NCBI GenBank assembly: GCA_002343685.1
Contig: DDRS01000020.1
Coordinates: 80,174 to 144,173, forward strand
Origin: Thiobacillus denitrificans
GTDB taxonomy: Bacteria > Pseudomonadota > Gammaproteobacteria > Burkholderiales > Thiobacillaceae
Direction: 5' to 3'
DNA length: 64,000 nucleotides
Made by a program: the position numbers and the translations under genes
Shown: positions 43,076-54,985 of the stretch, piece by piece
How the letters are laid out: each line of letters starts with the position of its first letter
Numbering within the stretch: the first letter of the stretch is position 1
The notes under the pieces: model-generated
What the model was told of the DNA's origin: nothing
Databases searched by the model: none
The model's input: the letters and a program-made list of their open reading frames with translations, nothing else

Positions 43076-44206
43076 CCCAAGCTCGGCGTGGTCGCCGGTG
43101 AAGCGTCCGGCGATCTCCTGGGGGCGCATTTCATTGCCGCGCTGCAACAAAGCCGCCCCGATTTGCAGGCTGCCGGCATCGCCGGCCCGCGCATGATCGA
43201 GACCGGCGTCAAGGCGATCTACCCGAGCGAGAAACTGGCGGTCAACGGCTATGTCGAGGTACTGCGCCATCTGCCGGAATTGCTGTGGATCCGTTCGCGC
43301 ATCACGCGTTATTTCCTGAACGAACGGCCGCGCGTGTTCGTCGGCATCGACGCGCCGGACTTCAATTTCACGCTGGAAGCGAAGCTCAAGCAGGCCGGCA
43401 TCCCCACCGTGCATTTCGTCAGCCCGTCGATCTGGGCGTGGCGACCCGAGCGGATTCATCGCATCAAGCAGGCGGTGTCGCACATGCTGGTGGTATTTCC
43501 GTTCGAGGAGGAAATCTATCGGGGTGCGGGCATACCGGTCAGCTATGTGGGCCATCCGTTGGCCGACGTCATTCCACTGGAACCCGATACCGCCGGTGCA
43601 CGTGCGGCGCTGGGCCTGCAGGCGGGACCGGTCGTCGCGCTGCTGCCGGGCAGCCGGCTGTCCGAGGTGACGCGTCATGCACGGCTGATGCTGGAGGCCG
43701 CCGTGCGCATCCTGCGCCATCACCCTGACGCGCAGTTCGTGCTGCCTGCCGCAAGCGAAGCCGCCAGTCGGCTGATCCGACAGGCCGGGCAGGGATTGGA
43801 CGTGCCGCTGCATGTTCTGGCCGGGCAGTCTCATACCGCGCTGGCAGCCTGCGACGTGGCGCTGGTGGCGTCGGGCACGGCCACGCTCGAAGCCGCATTG
43901 TTCAAGAAACCGATGGTCATCACCTACCGCGTGCCCGCGCTGACCGCGCACCTGATGCGGAAAAAGGCACTGCTGCCCTGGATCGGCCTGCCGAACATCC
44001 TCGCGCGCGGTTTCGTGGTGCCGGAACGGGTACAGGAAGACGCGACGCCCGAGAACCTGGCAAACGACACCCTGGCGTGGCTCGACGATGCGCCGCGTCG
44101 GCGTGCCGTCGTCGAGACGTTCCGCGATATCCACTTGAGCCTGAAGCAGGATGCCAGCGCGCGCATCGCCGAGGCGGTTGCGCCTTATCTGGCAACGCGG
44201 ACATGA
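43058..44206 (+). CDS. lpxB: lipid-A-disaccharide synthase
   Basis: A 382-residue GT19 glycosyltransferase that joins two acylated glucosamines in lipid A synthesis. [11 protein letters not shown] (about residues 12-22), Val-Gly-Ile-Asp-Ala-Pro-Asp-Phe-Asn and Ser-Pro-Ser-Ile-Trp-Ala-Trp-Arg are all present. The only reasonable start is GTG 43058, without a Shine-Dalgarno sequence and inside the right arm of the inverted-repeat element. Residues 1-6 may therefore be element-derived. It overlaps rnhB by 4 bases. Confidence 0.93.
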   Translation: MRIHDVPKLGVVAGEASGDLLGAHFIAALQQSRPDLQAAGIAGPRMIETGVKAIYPSEKLAVNGYVEVLRHLPELLWIRSRITRYFLNERPRVFVGIDAPDFNFTLEAKLKQAGIPTVHFVSPSIWAWRPERIHRIKQAVSHMLVVFPFEEEIYRGAGIPVSYVGHPLADVIPLEPDTAGARAALGLQAGPVVALLPGSRLSEVTRHARLMLEAAVRILRHHPDAQFVLPAASEAASRLIRQAGQGLDVPLHVLAGQSHTALAACDVALVASGTATLEAALFKKPMVITYRVPALTAHLMRKKALLPWIGLPNILARGFVVPERVQEDATPENLANDTLAWLDDAPRRRAVVETFRDIHLSLKQDASARIAEAVAPYLATRT

Positions 44207-44817
44207 AACCGCGTTCATCCATCGTTCTGCATGTCGGCCCGCTCGGCTTGTGCGGCGTCGATGAGGCGGGCCGCGGGCCGCTGGCAGGTCCCGTGATGGC
44301 CGCCGCCGTCATGCTCGATCCTGGCGACCCCATAGCGGGCCTGCGCGATTCCAAGAAACTGTCGGCCGCCGCGCGCGACCGCCTGGCCGCCGAGATTCGC
44401 AAACGGGCCATTGCCTGGTGCGTGGCCGAAGCCAGTGTCGCCGAAATCGACAGGCTCAACATCCTGCATGCCACCATGCTGGCGATGCAACGTGCCGTGT
44501 CCGGGCTGGGCCGCACGCCGGATGAGGTGCTTGTCGATGGCAACCGCTGTCCCGAGTGGCCGTGGCGTTCGCAAGCCGTGGTCAAGGGCGACGACAAAGT
44601 GGCGGCGATCGCTGCAGCTTCGATTCTCGCCAAGACTGCGCGCGACCAATTCATGCGCAACCTGCATGACGAATATCCCGTCTACGGCTTTGCCCAGCAC
44701 ATGGGCTACGGTACCGCCGCCCATCTCGATGCATTGAAGGCACACGGCGCCTGCCCGCAACACCGCAGGAGCTTCGCCCCGGTCAAGCTCGTGCTCGACC
44801 AGGTAACTTTGTTTTGA
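44203..44817 (+). CDS. rnhB: ribonuclease HII
   Basis: I start at ATG 44203, coupled to lpxB (ATGA), giving 204 residues. The catalytic motif [14 protein letters not shown] (about residues 17-30) supplies Asp and Glu, and Val-Leu-Val-Asp-Gly-Asn (about 107-112) the next Asp. It removes ribonucleotides from DNA. It is the last gene of the conserved block. Confidence 0.97.
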   Translation: MKPRSSIVLHVGPLGLCGVDEAGRGPLAGPVMAAAVMLDPGDPIAGLRDSKKLSAAARDRLAAEIRKRAIAWCVAEASVAEIDRLNILHATMLAMQRAVSGLGRTPDEVLVDGNRCPEWPWRSQAVVKGDDKVAAIAAASILAKTARDQFMRNLHDEYPVYGFAQHMGYGTAAHLDALKAHGACPQHRRSFAPVKLVLDQVTLF

Positions 44818-44839
44818 ACCTGTTCTGAAAGGAAATCGC

Positions 44840-45298
44840 GTGAATCTGACCTTGTTGTTGCATGTTCTAGGCATCGTCGTCTGGGTGGGCGGCATGTTCT
44901 TCGCCTACATGGCGCTGCGTCCGGTGGCGGCCAGCGTGCTGGAGCCGCCGCAACGCCTGACGCTGTGGGCCGGCGTGTTCGGCAAGTTCTTTCCGTGGGT
45001 GTGGGTTTCGGTCGTTCTGATCCTGCTGAGCGGCTTGCACATGCTGATGAAGCTCGGCGGTGCTGCAGCGCCGCACTATGCGCTGACCATGCTGGTATTG
45101 GGCGTGGTGATGATGCTGATTTTCGCCCATGTGTTCTTCGCGCCCTACAAGAAACTCAAGCGTGCGGTGGGTGCACAGGACTGGAAAGCGGGCGGTGCGG
45201 CATTGGCACAGATCCGTAAACTGATCGGCATCAATCTCGCCATCGGGTTGCTGACGATTGCAGTCGTGTTTGTCGGGCGGGCGCTGATGTTGAACTAG
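44840..45298 (+). CDS. CopD-like four-helix membrane protein
   Basis: A 152-residue integral membrane protein with four predicted helices (about residues 2-24, 45-68, 78-101 and 127-148). A histidine in the first helix (Leu-Leu-Leu-His-Val-Leu-Gly-Ile-Val-Val-Trp-Val-Gly-Gly) and another in the second (Gly-Leu-His-Met-Leu) resemble CopD-superfamily proteins, which may bind haem or copper. The ligand is not known. It starts 22 bases after rnhB on the same strand and could ride on that transcript. Confidence 0.65.
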   Translation: MNLTLLLHVLGIVVWVGGMFFAYMALRPVAASVLEPPQRLTLWAGVFGKFFPWVWVSVVLILLSGLHMLMKLGGAAAPHYALTMLVLGVVMMLIFAHVFFAPYKKLKRAVGAQDWKAGGAALAQIRKLIGINLAIGLLTIAVVFVGRALMLN

Positions 45299-45337
45299 AT
45301 ATACGATTCCACGCGTACTTTGGCACGTGCGTGGCTT

Positions 45338-45733
45338 CTAGGGCTCGTCCTGCGGCGACGCTGCGAGCAGTTGTTGCGCAACCTCCCGTATGGTCTCGAG
45401 CCGTGCCTCGCACTGCAGTTCGGCGTGAAATCGGCCATCGCGATAGAGATAGATCGTGGGCAGATGGAAGATGCCGAAGTAGCGCGCCACCCCGGTGGCC
45501 TCGCTGACGTCGACTTCGTGGAATTCGTCGGCCAGGCCGGCGAGCGCCTGCGGCAACACCTGTTTCCATGCCCGGCATGCACCGCAGTGCGGCGCGGTGA
45601 ACAACACGACTCCGACGCCGGAAGAGCCGGCGAGACGAGCGTGGTAACTGCCTTCGGCCAGGCGTGAAAACCCAGCCGGGGCAAGCCGGTCCCGACTGGT
45701 AGAATCGCGGTTTTCCTCGCGGCTGCGTCTCAT
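45338..45733 (-). CDS. thioredoxin-like protein with CGAC active site
   Basis: A 131-residue protein with a thioredoxin fold and redox motif Ala-Pro-His-Cys-Gly-Ala-Cys-Arg at about residues 48-55. Phe-His-Leu-Pro-Thr-Ile-Tyr-Leu-Tyr includes the cis-proline. No signal peptide is visible, so it is probably cytoplasmic. The first 25 residues are polar and unlike thioredoxin; the start, which shares a CATG with the divergent antiporter gene, may be too far upstream, but no other ATG is available before the domain. Confidence 0.75.
   Translation of the reverse strand: MRRSREENRDSTSRDRLAPAGFSRLAEGSYHARLAGSSGVGVVLFTAPHCGACRAWKQVLPQALAGLADEFHEVDVSEATGVARYFGIFHLPTIYLYRDGRFHAELQCEARLETIREVAQQLLAASPQDEP
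45697..45705 (+). promoter_or_regulatory. extended -10 promoter of the antiporter gene
   Basis: TGGTAGAAT is TAGAAT with a TGn extension, 26 bases upstream of the ATG at 45732. No -35 was found. It lies inside the N-terminal codons of the divergent thioredoxin-like gene, which raises doubt about that gene's start. Confidence 0.5.
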
Positions 45734-46733
45734 GCTGTTTCTCGAACTCTTCGGTTATCTGCTGCTCATCCTCGTGGCGGCGGAAGTCTTTGTCAACGCG
45801 CTCGAACACCTGGGCGAGAAACTGCATATCTCGGAAGGCGTGACCGGTTCGCTGTTCGCCGCGATCGGTACTGCCATGCCCGAAACCCTGGTGCCGCTGC
45901 TGGCGATCTTCGCCGGCACCGGCAACACCGTCACCAACGAAGAAATTGGCGTCGGCGCCATCCTGGGGGCGCCGCTGATGCTGTCGACGCTGTCGCTGTC
46001 GCTGATGAGCGTGGCCGTGCTGAAACGCCGTGGTATCCAGGGCCACCTCACGCCCGAGAAGACCGGGCTCAAGCGCGATCTGGATTTCTTCCTGATGGCT
46101 TTTCTGCTGGCGTTTGTCGCCATGTTCGTGCCGCACGGCGACGGCTTGGTGCGCGCCGCACTCGCCTTCGTCATGGTGATGATCTATTTCGTCTACGTGA
46201 TGCTGACCCTGCGCGCATCGGCCAAACTGGTCGAGGACGGACATGCGACCGAGGCGGGGTCGCCCATGCTGCTCACACGTCTGGGCCTGCCGCAGAATCT
46301 GTTTTTTATCCTTGTGCAGCTGGCGCTGGGCCTGGCATTGCTGATTGCCGGAGCCAAGGGCTTTATCCACGGCGTCGAGCTGGCGGCGCCCATCCTGGGT
46401 ATCTCCGCGCTGCTATTGTCGCTGATGATCATCCCGATCGCGACCGAGTTGCCGGAGAAGGTGAATTCGATCCTGTGGATACGCAAGCGCAAGGACACGC
46501 TGGCGTTCGGCAACATCACCGGCGCCATGGTGTTCCAGGGCACGCTGCTGCCCGCCATCGGGATTTCGCTGACCCCCTGGATGCCGCAAAAGGAAGTCCT
46601 GCTGGGCGTGGTGGTCACGCTGGTCGCGGCCTTCTGGTTGCGCTGGGCTGCCCTGAACGGCGGCTTGCGCGTGTGGCACCTGTTTGTCAACGGCGCGCTG
46701 TATGTCACCTATCTGACGGCGGTGCTGGCCTGA
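45732..46733 (+). CDS. CaCA-family sodium/calcium antiporter
   Basis: A 333-residue polytopic membrane protein with about ten helices in two inverted halves. Each half carries an alpha-repeat motif: Gly-Thr-Ala-Met-Pro-Glu-Thr-Leu-Val-Pro (about residues 47-56) and Ala-Thr-Glu-Leu-Pro-Glu-Lys-Val-Asn-Ser (about 237-246), with the paired glutamates that coordinate the cation. YrbG-type relatives exchange Ca2+ for Na+ or H+. The ion cannot be decided from sequence. It ends at a strong bidirectional terminator. Confidence 0.85.
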   Translation: MLFLELFGYLLLILVAAEVFVNALEHLGEKLHISEGVTGSLFAAIGTAMPETLVPLLAIFAGTGNTVTNEEIGVGAILGAPLMLSTLSLSLMSVAVLKRRGIQGHLTPEKTGLKRDLDFFLMAFLLAFVAMFVPHGDGLVRAALAFVMVMIYFVYVMLTLRASAKLVEDGHATEAGSPMLLTRLGLPQNLFFILVQLALGLALLIAGAKGFIHGVELAAPILGISALLLSLMIIPIATELPEKVNSILWIRKRKDTLAFGNITGAMVFQGTLLPAIGISLTPWMPQKEVLLGVVVTLVAAFWLRWAALNGGLRVWHLFVNGALYVTYLTAVLA

Positions 46734-46747
46734 AAAATCGGCGCGTG

Positions 46748-46785
46748 CAATAAGAAACGGCGGGATTCCCCGCCGTTTCTTATTG
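46748..46785. terminator. bidirectional intrinsic terminator
   Basis: A perfect 17-bp inverted repeat (46748-46764 and 46769-46785) around ATTC, with a G+C core flanked by A-rich and T-rich arms. It lies between the convergent antiporter and PEP-CTERM genes and can work for both. Confidence 0.92.
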
Positions 46786-46799
46786 GCTGCAACCGACGC

Positions 46800-47726
46800 T
46801 CAGGCCGTCCGCCGGCGTGCGGCGAACCCGACCAGACCCAATCCGGCCAGCAGCATCGCCCAGGTATCGGCTTCGGGCACAGCGGCGACCTGCCAGCCGA
46901 TGTCCTGCATGGCGGCGAAGTCGAGGGCAGTGAAGTATTTGCGCTGGCCGTTGTAGATGGCGGGGCTCATCGCGGTTTCCTGGCTGATGCCATTGACGGT
47001 GCTGAGCGTGCCGTCCGCCCAGTGGCCGAGATCGGCGGACAGCGCGACCGAGCCTGTGCTTGCGCCAATGAAGTCGCTGCCGAACGTCAGGGCTTCGAAG
47101 GAATCGGAGGTGCCGAATCCGAGGACGTGGGCCAGTTCGTGCACGGCAACCGAGTAGAAATCGTATTCGGATGAATTGAGGCCGGCCGTGGTCAGGCCGA
47201 AGTACCAGTTGGTCGACGCGTTATCGAAGCTGATCGAGCCGCCCCACGGTGCGACATCGACGGCGTTGCGGGACAGCAAGGCGCCGTTGCTGTCGTACAG
47301 GTTCTGCGTTTCGCCCTGCCCGCGTTGCGTGTCGGTGTTGCAGAAACTGCTGAAGCCGGAGCAGTTGTATCCGCCCGGACCGCCGATTCCCAGGGTCGAG
47401 CCGCCCAGGTTGGCGGCGCCGGCATAGATGCGGATGACGTCGGTGGCCACGCTTTGGTTGCTCAGCGTGACATCGGCCCCGGGCGTGGACGGATTGAAGA
47501 ATACCGTACTGAAATGGTTGGGCCCGGACGACGTGATCGCGGTCAGGTTGTCCGCAAAACGCGTCTCGAATACGGACGCGGCGGCATTCAGTGCGGCGAC
47601 GCTGTCGGGGTTGGACGAAAAGAAATTGGACGTGTCGTAGCTGAAGTCGAACTGGATATCGATATTCGCCAGCGCGGGTTGCGCGGCGGCCAGCAGGCTC
47701 AGGCTGGCCAAGGTTCTTGCAAGCAT
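46800..47726 (-). CDS. PEP-CTERM exported metalloprotease-like protein
   Basis: I start at ATG 47726, preceded by GAGGGGGG, giving 308 residues with a signal peptide ending Ala-Leu-Ala (residue 20). A zincin motif His-Glu-Leu-Ala-His-Val-Leu-Gly-Phe-Gly lies at 196-205, with a candidate Met-turn (Ala-Met-Ser-Pro) near 252 and the frequent Ala-Met-Gln-Asp-Ile-Gly-Trp ending. The C-terminus is a PEP-CTERM sorting signal: Val-Pro-Glu-Ala, a hydrophobic helix, then Ala-Ala-Arg-Arg-Arg. Exosortase should process it, so the genome is expected to encode an exosortase/exopolysaccharide locus. The third zinc ligand is not a clear histidine. Confidence 0.85.
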   Translation of the reverse strand: MLARTLASLSLLAAAQPALANIDIQFDFSYDTSNFFSSNPDSVAALNAAASVFETRFADNLTAITSSGPNHFSTVFFNPSTPGADVTLSNQSVATDVIRIYAGAANLGGSTLGIGGPGGYNCSGFSSFCNTDTQRGQGETQNLYDSNGALLSRNAVDVAPWGGSISFDNASTNWYFGLTTAGLNSSEYDFYSVAVHELAHVLGFGTSDSFEALTFGSDFIGASTGSVALSADLGHWADGTLSTVNGISQETAMSPAIYNGQRKYFTALDFAAMQDIGWQVAAVPEADTWAMLLAGLGLVGFAARRRTA

Positions 47727-47812
47727 GTTCCCCCCTCGGGTGGATCGGTTGATACACATCCGCTTATCGTTTTCCGCGAGTGTAAAACAAGTGCGCAGGG
47801 ACAACCAGCGAT

Positions 47813-49018
47813 TCAGCGGCCCGATGATGTGTCTTTCGGCGCGGCGGCAGCCGGCGGCTCGCGGCGGAACGGGGTCTCGAGTTCGTCCATGTAATGGCCG
47901 ATGGCATCGGTCTCGCGTTCGAGGAACCGGTCGACCGCCTCGCGGAATTCGGCATTCTCCAGCCAGTGCCAGGAATGCGTGGCGGTGGGGACCAGGCCGC
48001 GCGCGAGCTTGTGCTCGCCCTGCGCGCCGCCTTCGAATACCGAAAGCCCATGCGCGATGGCATATTCGATGCCCTGCTGGTAACAGGTCTCGAAATGCAG
48101 TCCGGGCAGGTATTCCAGCGTGCCCCAGTGGCGGCCGTACAGGCGCTGGCTATCTTTCATGCAGAACGAGCAGGCGACGGGCTCGCCATCCTTGTCGGCA
48201 ATGATGAGCACCAGATTGTCGGGTATCGTCGCGCGCAGTCCGGCAAAGAAAGCCCGATTGAGATGTGGTTCGCTGCGGTGGCGAGCGTAGGTGTCGGCAT
48301 AGCAGCGATAGAAATGGTCCCAATCGGCATCCGTGCTCTCCGCGCCATCGACCCAGCGGAACGTTACGCCGAGGTTGGCGAGCTTCTTTCTTTCCTGACG
48401 GATTTTCTTGCGCTTGTCGTGTGTCATCGCGGCGAGAAACGCGTCGAAATCGGCATAGCCCGCGTTATTCCAGTGGAACTGGAAGCCGCTGCGGTGCATG
48501 AGCGGCGTCGCTTCGAGCGCGGCGTGGTCCGGCGCGGTCGGGAAGAGGATGTGAAAGGATGAAAATCCCAGATCACGGGTGAGCTTCAAGGCTGCCTGGA
48601 TCAGCGTCGTGCGGTCCGCATCGTTGCCTGCCAGCAGGCGCGGCCCGGGCACCGGCGAGAAAGGGACGCAGCACACCAGCTTGGGGTAATAACTCAAGCC
48701 ATGCCGGCGGTAGGCGTCGGCCCACGCCCAGTCGAACACGAACTCGCCCCAGGAGTGGTGCTTGACGTAAAGCGGCATCGCGGCATCGAGATGGCCGTTG
48801 CGGAACAGCGCCAGGTGCACCGGCTCCCAGCCGATGTCGGGCCCGACGCAGCCGGTGGCCTCCAGTGCGTGCAAAAAGGCATGCTGCAGGAAAGGCGAAT
48901 CGCCGGCCAGGGCATTCCAGGCGTCGGCGGACAGTTCCGCAATGCGCGGAACGACGCGGATGACAGCTTCCGCATCGGAGGGGTTTGCTTCAAAATGCAC
49001 GTTTTGGCGAGCTTCCAT
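47813..49018 (-). CDS. COG3146/DUF482 GNAT-like acyltransferase
   Basis: A 401-residue protein of the conserved family sometimes annotated as peptidoglycan biosynthesis or GNAT acetyltransferase (FemAB-like tandem fold). Typical segments are Ser-Pro-Phe-Leu-Gln-His-Ala-Phe-Leu (about residues 41-49), Lys-Arg-Lys-Lys-Ile-Arg-Gln-Glu-Arg (about 203-211), Tyr-Gly-Arg-His-Trp-Gly (about 293-298) and Phe-Glu-Gly-Gly-Ala-Gln-Gly-Glu-His-Lys (about 329-338). The biochemical role is not established. Its start is 10 bases from that of sucC on the other strand, so the two promoters lie in each other's genes or a downstream start is used. Confidence 0.82.
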   Translation of the reverse strand: MEARQNVHFEANPSDAEAVIRVVPRIAELSADAWNALAGDSPFLQHAFLHALEATGCVGPDIGWEPVHLALFRNGHLDAAMPLYVKHHSWGEFVFDWAWADAYRRHGLSYYPKLVCCVPFSPVPGPRLLAGNDADRTTLIQAALKLTRDLGFSSFHILFPTAPDHAALEATPLMHRSGFQFHWNNAGYADFDAFLAAMTHDKRKKIRQERKKLANLGVTFRWVDGAESTDADWDHFYRCYADTYARHRSEPHLNRAFFAGLRATIPDNLVLIIADKDGEPVACSFCMKDSQRLYGRHWGTLEYLPGLHFETCYQQGIEYAIAHGLSVFEGGAQGEHKLARGLVPTATHSWHWLENAEFREAVDRFLERETDAIGHYMDELETPFRREPPAAAAPKDTSSGR

Positions 49019-49028
49019 CGAAAAACAA

Positions 49029-50185
<1,157 letters not shown>

Positions 50186-50189
<4 letters not shown>

Positions 50190-50299
50190 GCAGGGAGCAG
50201 GGTTCCCGCTTGCGGGACGCGACCGGCCGCGAATGCCGCCAGTCGCCGACGCGCAGCCGTATGGCTCTGTATGAACTTTTCAGAGGCGACGCCCAATGA
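50186..50299 (+). CDS. 37-codon ORF bridging sucC and sucD
   Basis: The ORF starts in the sucC stop (ATGA at 50186-50189) and stops in the sucD start (ATGA at 50296-50299). It encodes [10 protein letters not shown] and a further 27 mostly polar, arginine-rich residues with no known domain. It lies within an apparent insertion. It probably preserves translational coupling between the two subunits rather than encoding a useful protein. Expression is not shown. Confidence 0.35.
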
Positions 50300-50302
50300 G
50301 CA
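50193..50302 (+). repeat. 110-bp insertion in sucCD flanked by 7-bp direct repeats
   Basis: ATGAGCA occurs at 50186-50192 and again at 50296-50302, where it forms the first codons of sucD. The 103 bases between are G+C rich and structured (GTTCCCGC/GCGGGAC at about 50211-50227; GCGAC/GTCGC arms further on). Removing one repeat plus the insert restores a direct sucC-sucD ATGA overlap. This is what an insertion with target duplication would leave. The repeats are seen; the insertion history is inferred. Confidence 0.5.
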
Positions 50303-51171
50303 TCCTCGTCAACAAGGACACCAAGGTCATCTGCCAGGGCTTCACTGGCAAGCAGGGCAGCTTCCATTCCGAACAGGCGATCGCCTACGGCACCCGCATG
50401 GTCGGCGGCGTGACGCCGGGCAAGGGCGGGCAGACGCATCTTGGCCTGCCGGTCTTCAACACGGTGCGCGACGCCGTGCGCCAGACCGGCGCGCAGGCCA
50501 CGATGATCTATGTGCCGGCCGCGTTCGCGGCCGATTCGATCCTGGAGGCGGCCGATGCCGGCATCGAGGTCATCGTCTGCATCACCGAGGGCATCCCGGT
50601 GCTCGACATGCTGAATGTCAAGGCCGCGCTGCGTGCCAACGGCGCCAAACTCATCGGCCCCAACTGCCCGGGCATCATCACCTCGGGCGAATGCAAGATT
50701 GGCATCATGCCCGGCGTGATCCACCAGAAGGGCAAGGTGGGCATCGTTTCGCGCTCCGGCACGCTGACCTACGAGGCGGTGCACCAGACCACCCAACTGG
50801 GGCTGGGGCAATCGACCTGCGTCGGCATCGGCGGCGATCCGATCAAGGGGCTGGATTTCATCGACTGCCTCGAACTGTTCGAGGCCGACCCGCAGACCGA
50901 GGCGGTGATCCTGGTCGGCGAGATCGGCGGCAGCCGTGAGGAAGAGGCGGCCGAGTACATCCGCTCGAACATGAAGAAGCCCGTCGCCGCCTACATCGCT
51001 GGGCGCACGGCGCCCAAAGGCAAGCGCATGGGCCATGCGGGTGCGATCATCGCCGGCAGCGCCGGCACGGCCGACGCGAAGATCCGCGCGCTGGAAACGG
51101 CGGGCGTCGTCGTTGCGCTCAGCCCTGCCGCGCTGGGCGAAGCGGTACAGCAGGCACTCGCGGCGCGATGA
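50296..51171 (+). CDS. sucD: succinyl-CoA synthetase alpha subunit
   Basis: A 291-residue subunit with the CoA-binding Rossmann domain (Gln-Gly-Phe-Thr-Gly-Lys-Gln-Gly, about residues 14-21), Ile-Gly-Pro-Asn-Cys-Pro-Gly-Ile-Ile and the phosphorylated histidine in Met-Gly-His-Ala-Gly-Ala-Ile (about 239-245). It carries the phosphohistidine intermediate of the reaction with SucC. An AGAGG ribosome binding site precedes the ATG by 9 bases; see the insertion for its odd upstream context. Confidence 0.98.
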   Translation: MSILVNKDTKVICQGFTGKQGSFHSEQAIAYGTRMVGGVTPGKGGQTHLGLPVFNTVRDAVRQTGAQATMIYVPAAFAADSILEAADAGIEVIVCITEGIPVLDMLNVKAALRANGAKLIGPNCPGIITSGECKIGIMPGVIHQKGKVGIVSRSGTLTYEAVHQTTQLGLGQSTCVGIGGDPIKGLDFIDCLELFEADPQTEAVILVGEIGGSREEEAAEYIRSNMKKPVAAYIAGRTAPKGKRMGHAGAIIAGSAGTADAKIRALETAGVVVALSPAALGEAVQQALAAR

Positions 51172-51181
51172 AACCTACCCG

Positions 51182-53158
<1,977 letters not shown>

Positions 53159-53181
53159 CCGGACTCAATCCGGATTCCGGC

Positions 53182-54009
53182 TCACCAGAAGCGGTACCAG
53201 GCTTTTTCCTTGACGTTCACGCCCTTGAGATACTTGCTGTGGGGGAAGTTGAGCTTCAGCACGCGCAGCGCATCGTCGCGCGGCCCCGTGAGGTGCAGGT
53301 TGTCGTAGGCCACGACCATGATGCCCAGCGCCTCTTCCAGCGCGGGAGCCTGAGGGTAGTCAGTCAGCACGACCTTGGCACGGTTGGCGGCAGCCACCCA
53401 GGCTTTGCGTTTCAGGTAATACCGGGCGACATGGACCTCGTTGCTAGCCAGCGCGTTGACCAGGTATTTCATGCGGGCGGTCGAGTCCTCGGCATATTTG
53501 CTGTCGGGGAAGCGGGTGACCAGTTCCTTGAATGCCAGGAACGCATCGCGCGCAGCCTTGGGATCGCGTTCGCTCATGTCCTGGTCGACCAGGTTGCCGA
53601 GCAGTCCCAGATCGTCATTAAAATTCGCCAGGCCCTTAAGATAGTAGGCGTAATCGACGTTAGGGTGATTGGGGTGCAGCTTGATGAAACGGTCGCATGC
53701 GGCAATGGCCGAAATCGGTTCGTTGTCTTTGTAGTAGGCGTAACCCACTTCCAGTTGCGCCTGCTGTGCATAGCGTCCGAATGGATAGCGCGCTTCCAGC
53801 GTCTCGAACAGTTTGACCGCGCGTTCGTAGTTGCCGCTGTTGAGATTATCCTTGGCTTCGGAGTAGAGTTTTTGCGCCGACCAACCCGAGGTTTCGTCCT
53901 TGACCGCGGGCAACAGACCGCAGCCGCCCAGGGTGAGCGCGGCAGCGAGCAGCACACAACCCAAAACCCGATTGAATGCGGTGGAACCGGATGAACATTG
54001 CTTAAGCAT
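53182..54009 (-). CDS. bamD: outer membrane assembly lipoprotein BamD
   Basis: I choose ATG 54009 (275 residues) over the GTG at 54021. The lipobox Leu-Gly-Gly-Cys places the lipidated Cys at residue 30. Five TPR-like repeats follow (for example Asn-Tyr-Glu-Arg-Ala-Val-Lys-Leu-Phe-Glu and Tyr-Pro-Phe-Gly-Arg-Tyr-Ala), as in BamD/ComL. It is the essential partner of BamA in outer-membrane protein insertion. It diverges from rluD with start codons overlapping at one CATG. Confidence 0.95.
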   Translation of the reverse strand: MLKQCSSGSTAFNRVLGCVLLAAALTLGGCGLLPAVKDETSGWSAQKLYSEAKDNLNSGNYERAVKLFETLEARYPFGRYAQQAQLEVGYAYYKDNEPISAIAACDRFIKLHPNHPNVDYAYYLKGLANFNDDLGLLGNLVDQDMSERDPKAARDAFLAFKELVTRFPDSKYAEDSTARMKYLVNALASNEVHVARYYLKRKAWVAAANRAKVVLTDYPQAPALEEALGIMVVAYDNLHLTGPRDDALRVLKLNFPHSKYLKGVNVKEKAWYRFW

Positions 54010-54985
54010 GGGAAAAGACACAGAAAATTTGTCGGACGATTATAAGGGAAATACCGGGGACGGCGTCCGCGAGCTGGTAATCCCCGACGAGCAGGGGGGC
54101 CAGCGCCTGGATCAGGCCCTGTCGACCCTGCTGCCGGAGTTTTCGCGCAACCGCATCCAGAACTGGATCCGTGCCCGCAAGATCGCGGTGGACGACGCCT
54201 GGGCCACGACCAAGATGAAAGTCAGCGGCGGCGAATCGGTGCGGGTCGAGGTCGAACCGGATCCGAACGCCACGCCCGATGCGCCCGAGGCAATCCCGCT
54301 CGACGTGGTGTTCGAGGACACCATGCTGATGGTGATCAACAAGCCGGTCGGCCTGGTGGTCCATCCCGGCAGCGGCAACCGTCATGGCACGCTGCTCAAT
54401 GCGCTCCTGCATCGCGTGCCGCAGGTGGCCGAACTGCCGCGCGCCGGCATCGTGCACCGGCTCGACAAGGACACCTCGGGCCTGCTGGTTGTCGCCAAAA
54501 CGCTCAGGGCCCATACCGACCTGGTGCGCCAGTTACAGGCGCGCACCGTCAAGCGCGAATACCTGGCCCTGGTCTACGGCGAGGTCGACCACGCGGGCAC
54601 GGTCGACGCCCCGCTGGCGCGCGATCCCCACAACCGCACCAAGCGCACCGTGCACACCATGGGCAAGGAGGCGGTCACGCACTATGACGTGGTCGAGCGC
54701 TTCCCCGGGATCACCCTGCTGCGCTGCAAGCTCGAAACCGGGCGCACCCACCAGATCCGCGTACACATGCAGCATATCGGCCATCCGCTGGTGGGCGAAT
54801 CGGTCTACAGCGCCAGCCGCCGCAGCCATCTCAAGATTCCCTTCCCGCGCCAGGCGCTGCATGCGGAAAGGCTGGGCCTGATCCATCCGGTCACCCAGGA
54901 ATTCATGCAGTGGGAATGCCCGCTGCCGCCCGACTTCGCCTCGCTCCTGGCGGCGCTGCGGGCAAACACCGACTGGGTCAAGTGA
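54008..54985 (+). CDS. rluD: 23S rRNA pseudouridine synthase RluD
   Basis: A 325-residue enzyme with an N-terminal S4 domain (Gln-Arg-Leu-Asp-Gln-Ala-Leu, about residues 31-37) and a RluA-type catalytic domain. The catalytic Asp is in His-Arg-Leu-Asp-Lys-Asp-Thr-Ser-Gly-Leu (about 152-161), and Thr-Gly-Arg-Thr-His-Gln-Ile-Arg-Val-His (about 246-255) is the second motif. It modifies helix 69 of 23S rRNA. The first 25 residues exceed those of E. coli RluD, so the true start may be a little downstream. It overlaps pgeF by 4 bases. Confidence 0.93.
   Translation: MGKDTENLSDDYKGNTGDGVRELVIPDEQGGQRLDQALSTLLPEFSRNRIQNWIRARKIAVDDAWATTKMKVSGGESVRVEVEPDPNATPDAPEAIPLDVVFEDTMLMVINKPVGLVVHPGSGNRHGTLLNALLHRVPQVAELPRAGIVHRLDKDTSGLLVVAKTLRAHTDLVRQLQARTVKREYLALVYGEVDHAGTVDAPLARDPHNRTKRTVHTMGKEAVTHYDVVERFPGITLLRCKLETGRTHQIRVHMQHIGHPLVGESVYSASRRSHLKIPFPRQALHAERLGLIHPVTQEFMQWECPLPPDFASLLAALRANTDWVK
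54039..54044 (-). promoter_or_regulatory. consensus -10 box for bamD
   Basis: On the minus strand TATAAT is found 30 bases upstream of the bamD ATG, in an A+T-rich patch within the first codons of rluD. No matching -35 or TGn extension was found. Its position supports the bamD start at 54009. Confidence 0.45.
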
